The notes under the pieces were generated by a model, which was not told the origin of the DNA, ran no database searches, and worked only from the letters and a program-made list of their open reading frames with translations. 64,000 nt of DNA from Atopsyche davidsoni (Eukaryota > Arthropoda > Insecta > Trichoptera > Hydrobiosidae), in assembly GCA_022113835.1 (NCBI GenBank), contig JAILWY010000004.1, positions 8,993,501-9,057,500 on the forward strand, in the 5' to 3' direction. Below are positions 1 through 9,671 of the stretch, one piece after another. The first letter of the stretch is position 1. Every line of letters begins with the position of its first letter. Position numbers and translations under genes: made by a program.

Positions 1-222
1 CTCAGTGCTTCACAAGACACAATACAAGTCACCGTATACTCTTCCAAGTGCTTCTCTTTATTAAAAGCTTAAATTATTTACGCATGTCTGTTTTTTGGAT
101 TGAACGTAAATCAGATGCATATTTATTACCCATTACGGGTTTATTATATTATTACTAATACGATTAGGCACATTAGTTCACACATATAAGATGATTAAAC
201 AAATTCTCAGAAAAATACCATT

Positions 223-298
223 GTGATTTGTGTGGGGTTTGAACCCACATCTTCAGGCTTACATGGCCGGCGTACTGACCCTTGTACTAACGAATCAC
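223..298 (-). repeat. tRNA-like core of foldback copy 1, left unit
   Basis: On the minus strand it begins GTGATTCGTTAGTACAAG and ends with a T-arm GTGGG TTCAAAC CCCAC and a pairing acceptor tail, ACAAATCAC. The B-box-like part is clear (GGTTCAAAC). The A box is degraded. The repeated, TIR-flanked setting argues for a repeat module and not a working tRNA gene. Confidence 0.55.
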
Positions 299-609
299 AT
301 CCATTAATTGAGAATTTCTAACAATCATTCTCTACATATGAACTAATGTGCCCAGGCCAACCAATATTTAGTGATTTGCAAGCACTGGACTTTTTGAACA
401 AAGTAACAAGTGAAGCGATTTTAATCCCATTTGGATATTATTTTAGCCAAGACGCGCACCATCGTCTATGCACGTATGTCTATTTTTTGGATTGAACGTC
501 AATCAGATGCGTATTTATTATCCATTACGGGTTTATTATATTAATACTAGTTGGCCTGGGCACATTTTTTATGTAGAGTATGATTGTTAGAAATTCTCAA
601 TTGATGGAT

Positions 610-684
610 GTGATTCGTTAGTACAAGTGTCAGTTCACCAGCCATGTGAGCCTGGGGATGTGGGTTCAAATCCCACACAAATCA
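610..684 (+). repeat. tRNA-like core of foldback copy 1, right unit
   Basis: This is the forward counterpart of the core at 223-298, with T-arm GTGGG TTCAAAT CCCAC and an acceptor strand ending AAATCA. The D arm is weak (TTAGTACAAGTGTCAG). It is a repeat-embedded pseudo-tRNA and not a gene. Confidence 0.55.
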
Positions 685-902
685 GAGAATTTCTTTTATC
701 ATCTTCTATGTGTGAACTAATGTGCCTAATCATATTAGTAATAAATTATTTAATACAAATCTAGTATTACATTCCTAAAAAGTACATAGTTTAATTCCCT
801 TATTACAATTTTTTTTGTATCTACTTGTTTTTTTCTTATTTATAATTTTACATGTGTTTACTAGTAAACGTAATCGTGCTTGTTATGCAATATATTTCAT
901 AT

Positions 903-1003
903 CAGGGGTGGTCAAAGCGTCGACCGCGCGGCTATCCCCAGCTCTGAACTACTGACCAACACCCACGATGTTGGTAGACCGATCAAAAGTTTGCCCACCC
1001 CCG
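903..1003. mobile_element. Short hAT-type MITE remnant
   Basis: The left end CAGGGGTGGTCAAAG and right end TTTGCCCACCCCCG are imperfect inverted repeats of the CAGGGGTGG...CCACCCCTG kind seen in hAT elements. About 100 bp lie between the ends, with no coding capacity. No clear 8-bp target duplication remains. The element at 5530-5779 shares the left end, so both belong to one family. Confidence 0.5.
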
Positions 1004-1193
1004 GTTAATCAATTAAAAAGAACAATAGAAAGTTATCTCAAAGTGCAGCGGCGTGTGGTGACCCTACTCTGGGAGGATGCCAAAAAAATGTCCCATCTCG
1101 GTGTCTATTCTTGCCCGTGAGAATGGACCGCGCCACCGCGGCCCGGACCCGCTGCCACTATTCCAGGCTGACACCTTGTTGCTAATCGCCACC
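1004..1193. other. GC-rich segment beside the CRE minisatellite
   Basis: The stretch at about 1045-1180 is much richer in G+C than its surroundings (for example ACCGCGCCACCGCGGCCCGG). It directly precedes the CRE-bearing tandem repeat. No coding frame or transcription start was recognised. It could be a regulatory element. Confidence 0.3.
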
Positions 1194-1195
1194 TG

Positions 1196-1290
1196 TGACG
1201 TCACGCATTGCAATAAATGCGTGACGTCACGCATTGCAATAAATGAGTGACGTCACGCATTGCAATAAACGAGTGACGTCACGCAGTCAT
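1196..1290. repeat. 26-bp minisatellite with four CRE palindromes
   Basis: TGACGTCA occurs at 1196-1203, 1222-1229, 1248-1255 and 1274-1281, exactly 26 bp apart. The intervals carry CGCATTGCAATAAA, in which ATTGCAAT (1207-1214, 1233-1240, 1259-1266) resembles a C/EBP half-site palindrome. The last unit diverges after its CRE. CREB/ATF proteins bind TGACGTCA in animals. Whether this array is bound or is just a CpG-containing minisatellite cannot be told from sequence. Confidence 0.75.
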
Positions 1291-4200
1291 TGCGATCTCC
1301 AATCAATGCGCTCATCGTGAAACGCCGCCGATGTTCTTCACTTTTTCCCAAAATGAGCTTTCCGTCTACTATTCAAAACATTAGCAACACGATCGTATAT
1401 TAATAAATCTGCAATTATTAAAATGATTTTATAGCATATTTTTTGTTTTCAATACGCAAATGCCTAAACGCGTGCGTCAAATAATAGTTCAATATAATTT
1501 GCTAAATACAAGTGAGGGGTTGTTTTCTGACGAGTGCATACTGTTTATTTGATAAACAGGTTCTACACACATAATATTCGTCACTTTTCATGAGTTTCTC
1601 GATCAAATATAAAAAAATAACTTGCTATTCGTTAATATTATCGCCAATTTGTGTTTATATATATACCCAAAGGACAGAACGAGTTTCACTGGAAAAACTA
1701 ATTGACATTAGTTTCCTTCAAATAATATAATTGTATTATAGATATCTTCATTAAATATATATTTATATTATCGGTATATAAATAAATGAACAAGTAATAA
1801 TCTCAAATATCAGTTTAACGCGTTTAAAATACAAAGTAGACGGAGTTTTTAAAAAGAAAAATAAATAATAAAACTAACCTACACGAGTAGATTCGTATCT
1901 AAATTCTATTCAGATTACAACATGTTTTGGTTTGTACAAAAGCTCTTTCATACAAAATATTTTTCAGCATGCCAACTGATTATGTAAAAATACATTAAGA
2001 TGTCACCGGATAAGCATCCCTATAAAACATAAATCCAGATTATAATGTAACAAAACAAAAATAGGTATCGTTATCCCGAACGGAGCGCTTTAACTACTGC
2101 GATGAAAAATTTCAGGGAGTTTGATGCGAGTTTGAATTACCAATTATTCCTGCTATTGCTACCTGTTGAAGGCGGCAACAGGTAGCTTTAATAATGCCAC
2201 ACACTGTACCTCCAGTCGGGATCGCGTGCCTATTATTGCATTAGGAGAATATAAATTAATTTACCATTTTGAAGTTATCAAAAGAATTTTGGGTGTGTTA
2301 AAGTAAATCATCCTGTCGAAAATTACAAAGCAATAAATATACCATATCTACTCTATCAAGTTGATTTATTTGAGAGAATTTTTAAAATACCTTGAATTAT
2401 TTAAATAACTCCACAAACTCTATTATTTCGTTGTATTATTTTTATATTCACATCCAATGTAAATTCAACTCTGATAGTTAAATATATTCGTAAAGTAAAA
2501 TAAACTTATGACTTGTGAAATATTTGTAAAGTTGAAAATCTTTCCAGATGTTTTTATGCAAAGTATAAATTTGTTTTTTTTTTTTTTAAAACTTCCTCTA
2601 ACGATGTAAATATTTCGTGATTTTGCCGACATTTTGCTTTGATCATTTGAAAGTTTAAAATGTCCAGACATTTTCATGAAAATTTATAACATAGTTCTAA
2701 CTATCCATAACTATTATATAATAATCTATTTATGCAGTTCTAACTATCATAAATCGGACTATTTTCGAGTGCAAAAACAGAAAAATAAAATGCAAAAACA
2801 CTTCATTAAAGCAAATTAGAATTTTTTATGAAATTTTTCTTCCTTTATAACAGACCTCATGACATTTTTTTTTATTTTTAAGCAGGTGTCGAGGAAGAAT
2901 AATTTGTTTTGAAAACAGACGATATTTGCTTTTTTGTGTAGTTAATACAGTGAAAAAATACAAGTACACTAAACAAAATAATTATTTTGAAAATCATAGA
3001 CTTTATCCAAATCCAATTGCTTTTGTAATGAATTACATTTATTGTCCGCCTGGTTCATAGCATCATATTCTAACAACAGGTGATGAGCAGGTAATAGCAC
3101 AATTCGGTACTTAATACAAAGATTAAGTACTTTTAGAGTGAAATGTGATTTTGGAGACTCGATCTTACGCCTTGGGTGAGTTTTATTTGACTTTTATCTC
3201 TCTCTACTGACAGCTTAATAGCGCAAGCAATAACATTGTAATTTACTTTTTACATGTATTGGAATCCACTGTCACAACTAAGAAATCATATCTTCGCTCG
3301 CTCCAGCGCCTAATCTAATGGATGCGGGGACCATCCTATTAATTCAGGAAGAAGCAAGAGACGATCGTCGAGTGTGACATTTTCCTGGCAAGTGTCTTCA
3401 ATATACGCAATATAATCCGCATACCTCTGCCAAGCCTGGGGGTCACTGAATCATAATAACGATAGATACCAATACATCAGAACGCGTTTCAATTAAATTT
3501 ATTTTCTACGTAAACATAAACACGTCGTTTTTAGACTTCCTCGCTTAACAGTGGTATTTTATCAAACTCGTAAGGATGCTGGTGATACCTGGCGACAGAA
3601 GAGATTTATAATTTTTTTAGCTTTAAAAATAAATGCGTCAAAGAATCAGATACAATTATTACTGTTGGCACTGCTCGTTTTCATGAGACGATTCTAATAT
3701 TGCTTTCTTTGAGCATTATCACCAGCTCCAAGCAGTGATAAGTCTTTGAATATTCTTTATTAATTAAACATTAACTTCATGTATACGGTATGAAACGGTG
3801 GGGATCAAAATTTAATAACTGCTTTGTAAAATTCGACAAGCCGTATCCAAAAGCTTTCTATCAAGATTATCATCGATCGATCTTAAGTTTATCTTTTTTA
3901 TTTTTTTTTATAAGCAGTAAACACGCTATTCTTTAATAGTAGATGATCGCAAAAATTACCAAATTAGCAATCGGGGATGAGTCAAACGTTTGCGGAGTTT
4001 TACGGAACATACTGGGAAATTTTAGAGTGCAAGTATTAAAAAGTTTTTCTTTAATATTGGGGGCAGTTTATTGTTTTGATAGACTTATAATTCCACCTTT
4101 ATTGGCACAAAAAATCGTGGTTCAACCAACGTGCTCGGTGCGGAAAAGCATCTGCCTAGACCGCGTCTCAGCCAAGGCAGCTGCCTGTTGGAGCTGACGA

Positions 4201-5203
4201 CGGCGGATATCATAAAAGAGCCGTTGTTTTTAGACGATGTCGCCATAAAATTTTATATCTACATAAATTAAATAAAATCGTCTATGACCGTGTCCGTATA
4301 TTTCACTAAAAATATTTAAAATGATAATAAACTAAATATTATTTCCCACATCGGCGTAAACAACACTTTTGTGTAATTGATCAATATCATATAAAGATAT
4401 TTTGGTTTAATTTATTAAACTTTGTTTATTATAAATAACATAGCAAAATGGCTTGAAGTTTACTAAATATTTTTAGTAGTGAGTGTATAAGCATTTTGAT
4501 AATAATATAAATAATTCACCATTGAAAAGTAATAAATTTTCTAAAAAACATAAAAATGTCAATAATCTCGGTCCACTTTTATTTTTTTTAATAACATTCA
4601 GTATAAAATACGACGATAAAAAGGATTAGAGGGATTCCTGGCATATGATAGAGCAATATAATATTTTAATATAAAAGTGGATTTAGTGGATGGCTCAAAG
4701 CAAGTTTATTAAATGCGCGGGGGTGTTTTTTATTACAAATATTTCGTAGGGAAATAAGGAGAGGTATTCTTATGAGTCTCGCGGGAGGACGCGGCTGGAA
4801 TTATAATCGACAATTATATTCGTGAAATAATTAAATGCTGCACGAACAGCCTCTGGCCTGCGACAGAGGACCTACCGGAATAATTTCCCAGTAAAATTGG
4901 ACGACGAGCCCTTTTTAATTTTATTTATAAAGATAAATATACTGAGAATTGCCTCGAGTGGCAAAAGTATCGAACTTTTAAAAAACAGTTTATAGGCATT
5001 GTGTAGACACGATATATTTATGTAAAAATCATGCAATTTCAATCAAATAATATTTTGATATATATTTGATAAATCTACCATTGTTTATATATTAGATTAA
5101 TAATAATATATTGAATTTGTTTTATACTGACCAAAGAAGCCCGATCAAAGTTATTCAATCAAATAAGTGTCTAAAGAAAGTAGATTCAGTATTATGAGAG
5201 TTA
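1291..5203. other. AT-rich intergenic DNA, no gene seen
   Basis: Open frames here (for example at 2465-2677 and 3943-4197) are short, AT-biased and resemble no family I know. Less AT-rich patches at about 3290-3450, 4120-4215 and 4785-4915 look like unique sequence and could be regulatory. No repeat termini were recognised. Confidence 0.5.
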
Positions 5204-5298
5204 TGCTGCTTGGGGTATATATAATTTCCTATGCTGGGACCATTCTCACAGATATTGATTTGAAGTCCCTGAAGATGGTCCCAGTACGGAGTAATATA

Positions 5299-5340
<42 letters not shown>

Positions 5341-5349
5341 AAGCAGCGC
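5204..5349. repeat. Nested foldback around an AT microsatellite
   Basis: GCTGCTTGGGGTATATATA near 5206 pairs with TATATATATCCCAAGCAGC ending near 5347. Inside it, TGGGACCAT (about 5235) pairs with ATGGTCCCA (about 5275). An (AT)n run fills about 5293-5337. This could form a cruciform in DNA or a two-hairpin RNA. No coding content is likely. Confidence 0.5.
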
Positions 5350-5529
5350 CCAAAAAAACCTAGGAATGGCTCCTAAAACCTACAAATATACCTATATGCT
5401 TTGTTTTATCTACGCAATATAAGTACACGCATCACGATTGCCAATCAATGTAAGCATCTGCATATTAAATCATGACTCACAGATATTTGAAAATATATCT
5501 CAAATATTTATTTTTCAATATATTTATAC

Positions 5530-5779
5530 CAGGGGTGGCCAAAGCGTCGACCGCGTAACTATTCGCATTCGCCCACCTGTCTGATCTCTGATGCCCGTCC
5601 CACGTAAACAATTAGTTTTGTGAGAAAAATAATAATTTTTTTCTATTAAAATAGCTTGATATTGAAAATGTATTTATTTTAAATTAAAACTTGCTGTTGG
5701 ATTTGAATTACTACTTTTCTTATGATGTTAGTAAACCGGTGCCTATGATTAAAAAAAAAAAACAGTTTGTCCACCGCTG
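5530..5779. mobile_element. hAT-type MITE
   Basis: It begins CAGGGGTGGCCAAAG and ends TTTGTCCACCGCTG, near-inverted termini. The flanks ATTTATAC (5522-5529) and TTTTATAC (5780-5787) match at 7 of 8 positions, as expected for an 8-bp hAT target duplication. The 250-bp interior is non-coding. Confidence 0.7.
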
Positions 5780-5906
5780 TTTTATACAATGTAAGCTTCA
5801 GGCTTCAAGACCTCCCCGTTTTCTCTATTTTGTGCGTGGCTGCCATTCTGTACCCTGAGCGTGTGTAAAGGATCGGTAATGGACTTGAAAGTGTAGTATA
5901 ATATAA

Positions 5907-6101
5907 TGATAAAAGTACCTTTGTATTTTGTCTTCACTTGAAGCTTATTAAAATTATTTGCATTACTAGTTTCGACCCAAAACACTGTGTTACCATGCAG
6001 TTATGCATCTGATGATGACCCAGTGTTGTGGGTCGAAACTAGTGATGCAAATAATTTTAATAAACTCCAAGTGAAGACAAAATACAAAGGTACTTTTATC
6101 A
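5907..6101. mobile_element. Foldback element with a hammerhead-like core
   Basis: TGATAAAAGTACCTTTGTAT at 5907 is matched by its reverse complement ending at 6101. Arms of about 75 bp run 5907-5982 and 6020-6101, joined by a less symmetric centre. The open frames at 5782-5985 and 5987-6181 are just the two arms read outward. The centre of the right arm carries hammerhead-type conserved boxes (6005-6048). Penelope-like elements and some other retroelements are known to carry such ribozymes. Membership in that group is inferred. Confidence 0.65.
6005..6048 (+). ncRNA. Degenerate hammerhead-ribozyme-like motif
   Basis: In order: GCAT, then CTGATGA at 6009-6015, stem II GACCC (6017-6021) pairing with GGGTC (6030-6034), then GAAA (6035-6038), a very short stem III (A-C, TA, G-T), and ATGC (6045-6048) that pairs with the opening GCAT as stem I. 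These are the conserved hammerhead boxes in the right order. The cleavage triplet reads GTG, and G at the last place normally blocks cleavage, so this copy is probably inactive. The opposite arm on the minus strand (around 5960-5973) keeps GAAAC TA GTA, a permitted triplet, but has lost CTGATGA. Confidence 0.5.
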
Positions 6102-6372
6102 TAATAATAATGGATCTCCACGAATCAAATGCCTTGTCCCTCAACAAGATTGAAAAAGTATCAAAACCAATAATTATATAATAATGCTACTACTGGGCAG
6201 CAGCAATACCCAGACTGTTCATTCCAATATAAAACTCCGATGTAGAAAGACCCGGGGACACTAGAAGAGAAGATCCCTTAGAAGATCATGAACACTAATT
6301 CAGCATATATTTACGCTCAGTGAGATGGTCGCCAACCTTCTCTGAGGATAGGCAGCCGGTGGAGTAGTAGCG

Positions 6373-6660
6373 GCGATGAGGCAATCCAGCAGGCAGGACG
6401 GACAGCGGAGGACACCGGATCCCGGCACTTCGAGGCGTCACGTGATCCCCGAACTCCGCATTCCGCCCAAGTCTGCAGTCAGGGGAGTGAGGGGTGAGGG
6501 GCAAGGGGCAAGGGGACAGGAGGGAAGGGGCAGGGGGGGGGCGCTCTGGCAACAATGCGCGTCGCCCGCAAATAGGCCGCGCGCTTTCCTCGCGCTCCCG
6601 CGGCGGCGGACAAAAAACTATTTGCGAGGCGGCTGGCCGGGAATATATTTTATGATGTAA
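6373..6660. other. GC-rich island with G-run tracts
   Basis: An abrupt GC-rich block in AT-rich DNA. At about 6480-6545 it has many runs of four or more Gs (GGGGTGAGGGGCAAGGGG), able in principle to form a G-quadruplex. Overlapping open frames on both strands reflect the base composition. No known protein was recognised. Confidence 0.4.
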
Positions 6661-6961
6661 CTAGAACATTTGAGTAAACATTAATTAATTTTGGCAAGGC
6701 GTTTAACGTTAATTTACTCCAGTTATTTATTTGCGATGTGGGCTTTATTGACGTCAAGGTCGCCTTTCCAACACTTGCACTGCTCGTGCAAAAATGCACA
6801 TAGATTAGCGGCCAACTCATGTCGTTTATTCTTCTATGTTTAATGTCTATAATTTTTTAAAATATATATATATATATATATAAACCACAAAAAAAATAGT
6901 TTTGCTCAGAATTATCGCCTGGTATCGATCAGGCCTCTACAGGGGGTTAAGGTTTATATAA

Positions 6962-8207
6962 TAGGTCTATAACTTAAAAACCGGAATTTGACATTAGATG
7001 CCAAAACTATTGTATGCGCTGTAGCAAAACATTGATATACTTGACGTCAAAATCAGTCAACAATGTTTGATTTGCTTGTGCGCATAATATTTTTTTCAAT
7101 CCTGGAAAATTTTGAAATATGGCGAAAAAAATAGCATTTGCGGGAGTCACTTTTTTGCTAAGAAAACTGCAGCCGAAAGTCATCGTTCGCTCGTGGGATT
7201 GTATGGCAACCATGTTCTTGCGAAAACATAGTGTTTTAAGAGGTTTCAACGCTTTAAAAGTGGCGATTTTGACATCAAAGACAAAAACGGCCAGGACAGC
7301 CGAAATAGTTTGAAGATAAAAAATTGGAAGCGTTACTCGATTAAGACTCGTGTCAAACACAAGAAGATCTTGCGGAATCATTGGGAAAGACTCAAGCAGC
7401 CATTTCCAAGCACTTAAAAGCATTAGGATTCATCCAAAAGCAAGGCAATTGGGTGTCATACGAGTTGAACCCGAGAGACGTGGAAAGGCGATTTTGCATG
7501 TCTGAAATGCTGCTCGAGCGTCATAAAAAGAAGTCTTTTTTGCATCGAATTGTTACTGGCGACGGAAAATGGATTCATTAAGACAACCCAAAGAGCAAAA
7601 ACTCGTATTTGAAACCCGACCAACCAGCCAAATCGACACCGAAGAAGAATATTACGCTGCTAAGATAATGGTCTGTATTTGGTGGGACCAGAAGGGAGTT
7701 GTGTATTATGAGGTTTTATAACTGGGTGAAACCATTACTGGAGAAGTGTACCAACAACATCTGATTCGTTAAAAGAGAGCATTGAAGAAAAAACGACCAG
7801 AATGAGAAACCAGACACGAGACATTGATTTTCTAACATGACAATGCTCGTCCACATGTTGCTCAACCCGTTAAAAACTATTTGGAAAATAGCGGATGGGA
7901 AGTTCTGCCTCACTCGCAATATAGTCCAGACTTGGCGTCTTCTGTCTACTTTTTGTTTCAGTCGATGCAGAATAGACTTTCCGGAATACGCTTCACTTCA
8001 GTCCAAGGCATCAAAAATTGGCTTGATTCGTTCTTTGGTTCAAAACATGACCGGTTTTTTTTGGGTGGCATCCACAAATTACCAAAAAGATGGGGAAATA
8101 TTGTAACTCCGATGGACAATACTTTGAATAACAGAGTTGTACAAGATTTTCTTAAATAAACGCTCAAATTTCCTATAAAAATTACGGTTTTTAAAAAATA
8201 GACCCAA
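6962..8207 (+). mobile_element. Degenerate mariner transposon, both termini present
   Basis: The left end GGTCTATAACTTAAAAACCG and the right end read inward, GGTCTATTTTTTAAAAACCG, are inverted repeats differing at few positions. They flank a mariner transposase remnant. The total of about 1.25 kb is the usual mariner length. Short open frames inside are pieces of one broken gene or its antisense. Stops and frameshifts show it cannot make transposase. Confidence 0.85.
7110..8159 (+). pseudogene. Mariner transposase pseudogene
   Basis: Mariner transposases cut and paste DNA at TA sites using a DD34D triad. From the 5' side the fragments read GDFDIKDKN-like, an HTH segment AISKHLKALGFIQKQGNWV, then FLHRIVTGDGKWIH containing the first catalytic Asp. 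Further on come HDNARPHVA with the second Asp and YSPDLASSVYFLF, where the third Asp of the usual SDYHLF motif is Val. The C-terminus (RFFLGGIHKLPKRWGN) runs to a TAA at 8157-8159. Several in-frame stops and frame changes separate the blocks. It resembles the mellifera/cecropia side of the family; the subfamily is not certain. Confidence 0.85.
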
Positions 8208-9546
8208 TAAAATATAGCAGATATAATTAAATATAGAGGTTTCGTTTTGTTTCAAAATTTTGTCATAAAAAAACATAACTTAGGAAAAAAATAGAATATA
8301 TTTAATATCAACAAAATAGCATAGTTTTTGGGAGCGGAAAGTGTTAACAATGATCTTCGATAATGGGAAAAGAAAATAAGATACGATAGCGGCAGATGTT
8401 TACTAAACGATCGCCGATTATTTGCTTTGGAGGTTAAAAATACAAGTAGTGAGTACTCGAGCATAGAAAAATAACACAGAATTAGATAGTAAAATAATCA
8501 GGAAAAATCACTATAATAACTCACGTAAACGGGAATTGCGTTCCTACTTGGCCGAGTTTCTGTAAGTTAAAGGACGCTTTTGGTTATTAGAAAATCGACT
8601 GTAAGTGGTGTCGCAATGTGTGTAGCCGGCTTAATTTATTATTTATAATCCAAAATAAAGACAGTTTAAAAAAAAAGCTTGAAGATACCCTAAAAAAAAT
8701 CTTCCTCAAAAAAAAATAAAACAGCTGATGTATATTTAAATAAAAATGTTATTTTAAGATTTGGGTATTCGGTTTGCGCCAAACAATTTAAAATTTAAAT
8801 ATGTTTTTCAAAATATTATTATAAGATCAAAATAATATCTAAGCAAATGTTGGTTCTCACACAAATATTCTCTATAGACAGCAGTTCAATTATGATTTTA
8901 GTGATTTTAATATTTGACTATTCATAATGCTTCTGAAAACGAGCTGAATTATGTAAATATTTAATATTTAAATGCGGTTAATGAAATCAATGTTTATAGT
9001 TGCTATTTGAATATAAAAAAATATTTATAAATGAGTCTAGCTTTTATATAAAACGAATTGTATTATCTAATCAAAAATATAAATATCAGACGGACGAAAT
9101 ATTAAATAAACTTACATTTTATACACGCGGCTGTCATAATGCATTACAGTATGAAAAAAAAACATTAGTAAAATAGACAACTGAGATAATTTAAGAGTAA
9201 ACAGTCCGAAGCGTTTACATTGCAAAGTTACAGACGCTCTGGAAAAGTCTGTGAATTAAGGAAATTCTGTGAATACTAAATAAACTTTAAATTTAAAACA
9301 ATCACTAAATATACTCGAGAGCTCGCCATCGCCGACAAGCGAAGTTTAACGCGAAATTCACTCGGAGTTTCCACGATAATGAGCAAATTTTAAAACAAGG
9401 TTTATGCTTGGTTTTCGTTATAGTTTAATTTTTGTGAATACCACACTAAGGTGAAATATATTCTTCTACAAGTACTTCTCCTTAGAGGATTAGTGGGTTT
9501 TTCAACACTGCTGTCCAATAGTATTATTACTCAATACTTAATGTTT
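8208..9546. other. AT-rich intergenic DNA with one MITE fragment
   Basis: No gene was seen. At about 8602-8633, GTGTCGCAATGTGTGTAGCC followed by GGCTTAA matches one terminus of the MITE family at 20693-20824 and 36286-36500. The rest is plain AT-rich sequence. Confidence 0.5.
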
Positions 9547-9671
9547 TGGCTTTTAGATCTGGTACTCCTTCTGCAGCAGACTACAAAAAAACAACAGTAG
9601 GAATTCCTCCAAGTCTACAAGGTACTTCTAAAAGACATCCCTTCACAGTCATTCCAAGTCCACTGCTACAT
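9547..9671 (-). repeat. Family S fragment
   Basis: On the plus strand it reads TTAGATCTGGTACTCCTTCT and then GCAGCAGACTAC, and ends near CATTCCAAGTCCACTG, the reverse complement of the middle of family S. Both ends of the family are missing. Confidence 0.55.

Larger units (their letters stand above)
80..752. mobile_element. Double foldback element with two tRNA-like cores (copy 1)
   Basis: Two units lie head to head. The left unit (about 80-355) is in reverse orientation and the right unit (about 471-752) is forward. They are separated by about 115 bp that is related to the middle segment of the second copy near 45.1 kb. Each unit has long inverted arms, with ACCCATTACGGGTTTATTA in the outer part and a GGCACATTAGTTCA-type inner part, around a tRNA-like core of about 76 nt. 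The outer 85 bp recur directly at about 80-165 and 471-555. The right unit lacks its distal arm. No coding capacity was seen. It may be a MITE that captured a tRNA-derived sequence, or a SINE dimerised in inverted orientation. Confidence 0.6.
5811..6360 (+). repeat. Family S interspersed repeat, split by a foldback insertion
   Basis: 5811-5890 matches the 5' part and 6182-6360 the 3' part of a repeat also present at 25778-26136 and 43940-44294. Shared words include GTACCCTGAGCGTGTGTAAA and GATGGTCGCCAACC. The middle third is missing and replaced by the foldback at 5907-6101, so the insertion came with loss of family S sequence. The family has no reading frame conserved among copies and no recognised tRNA head. 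It may be a SINE or a fragment of a larger element. Confidence 0.65.
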
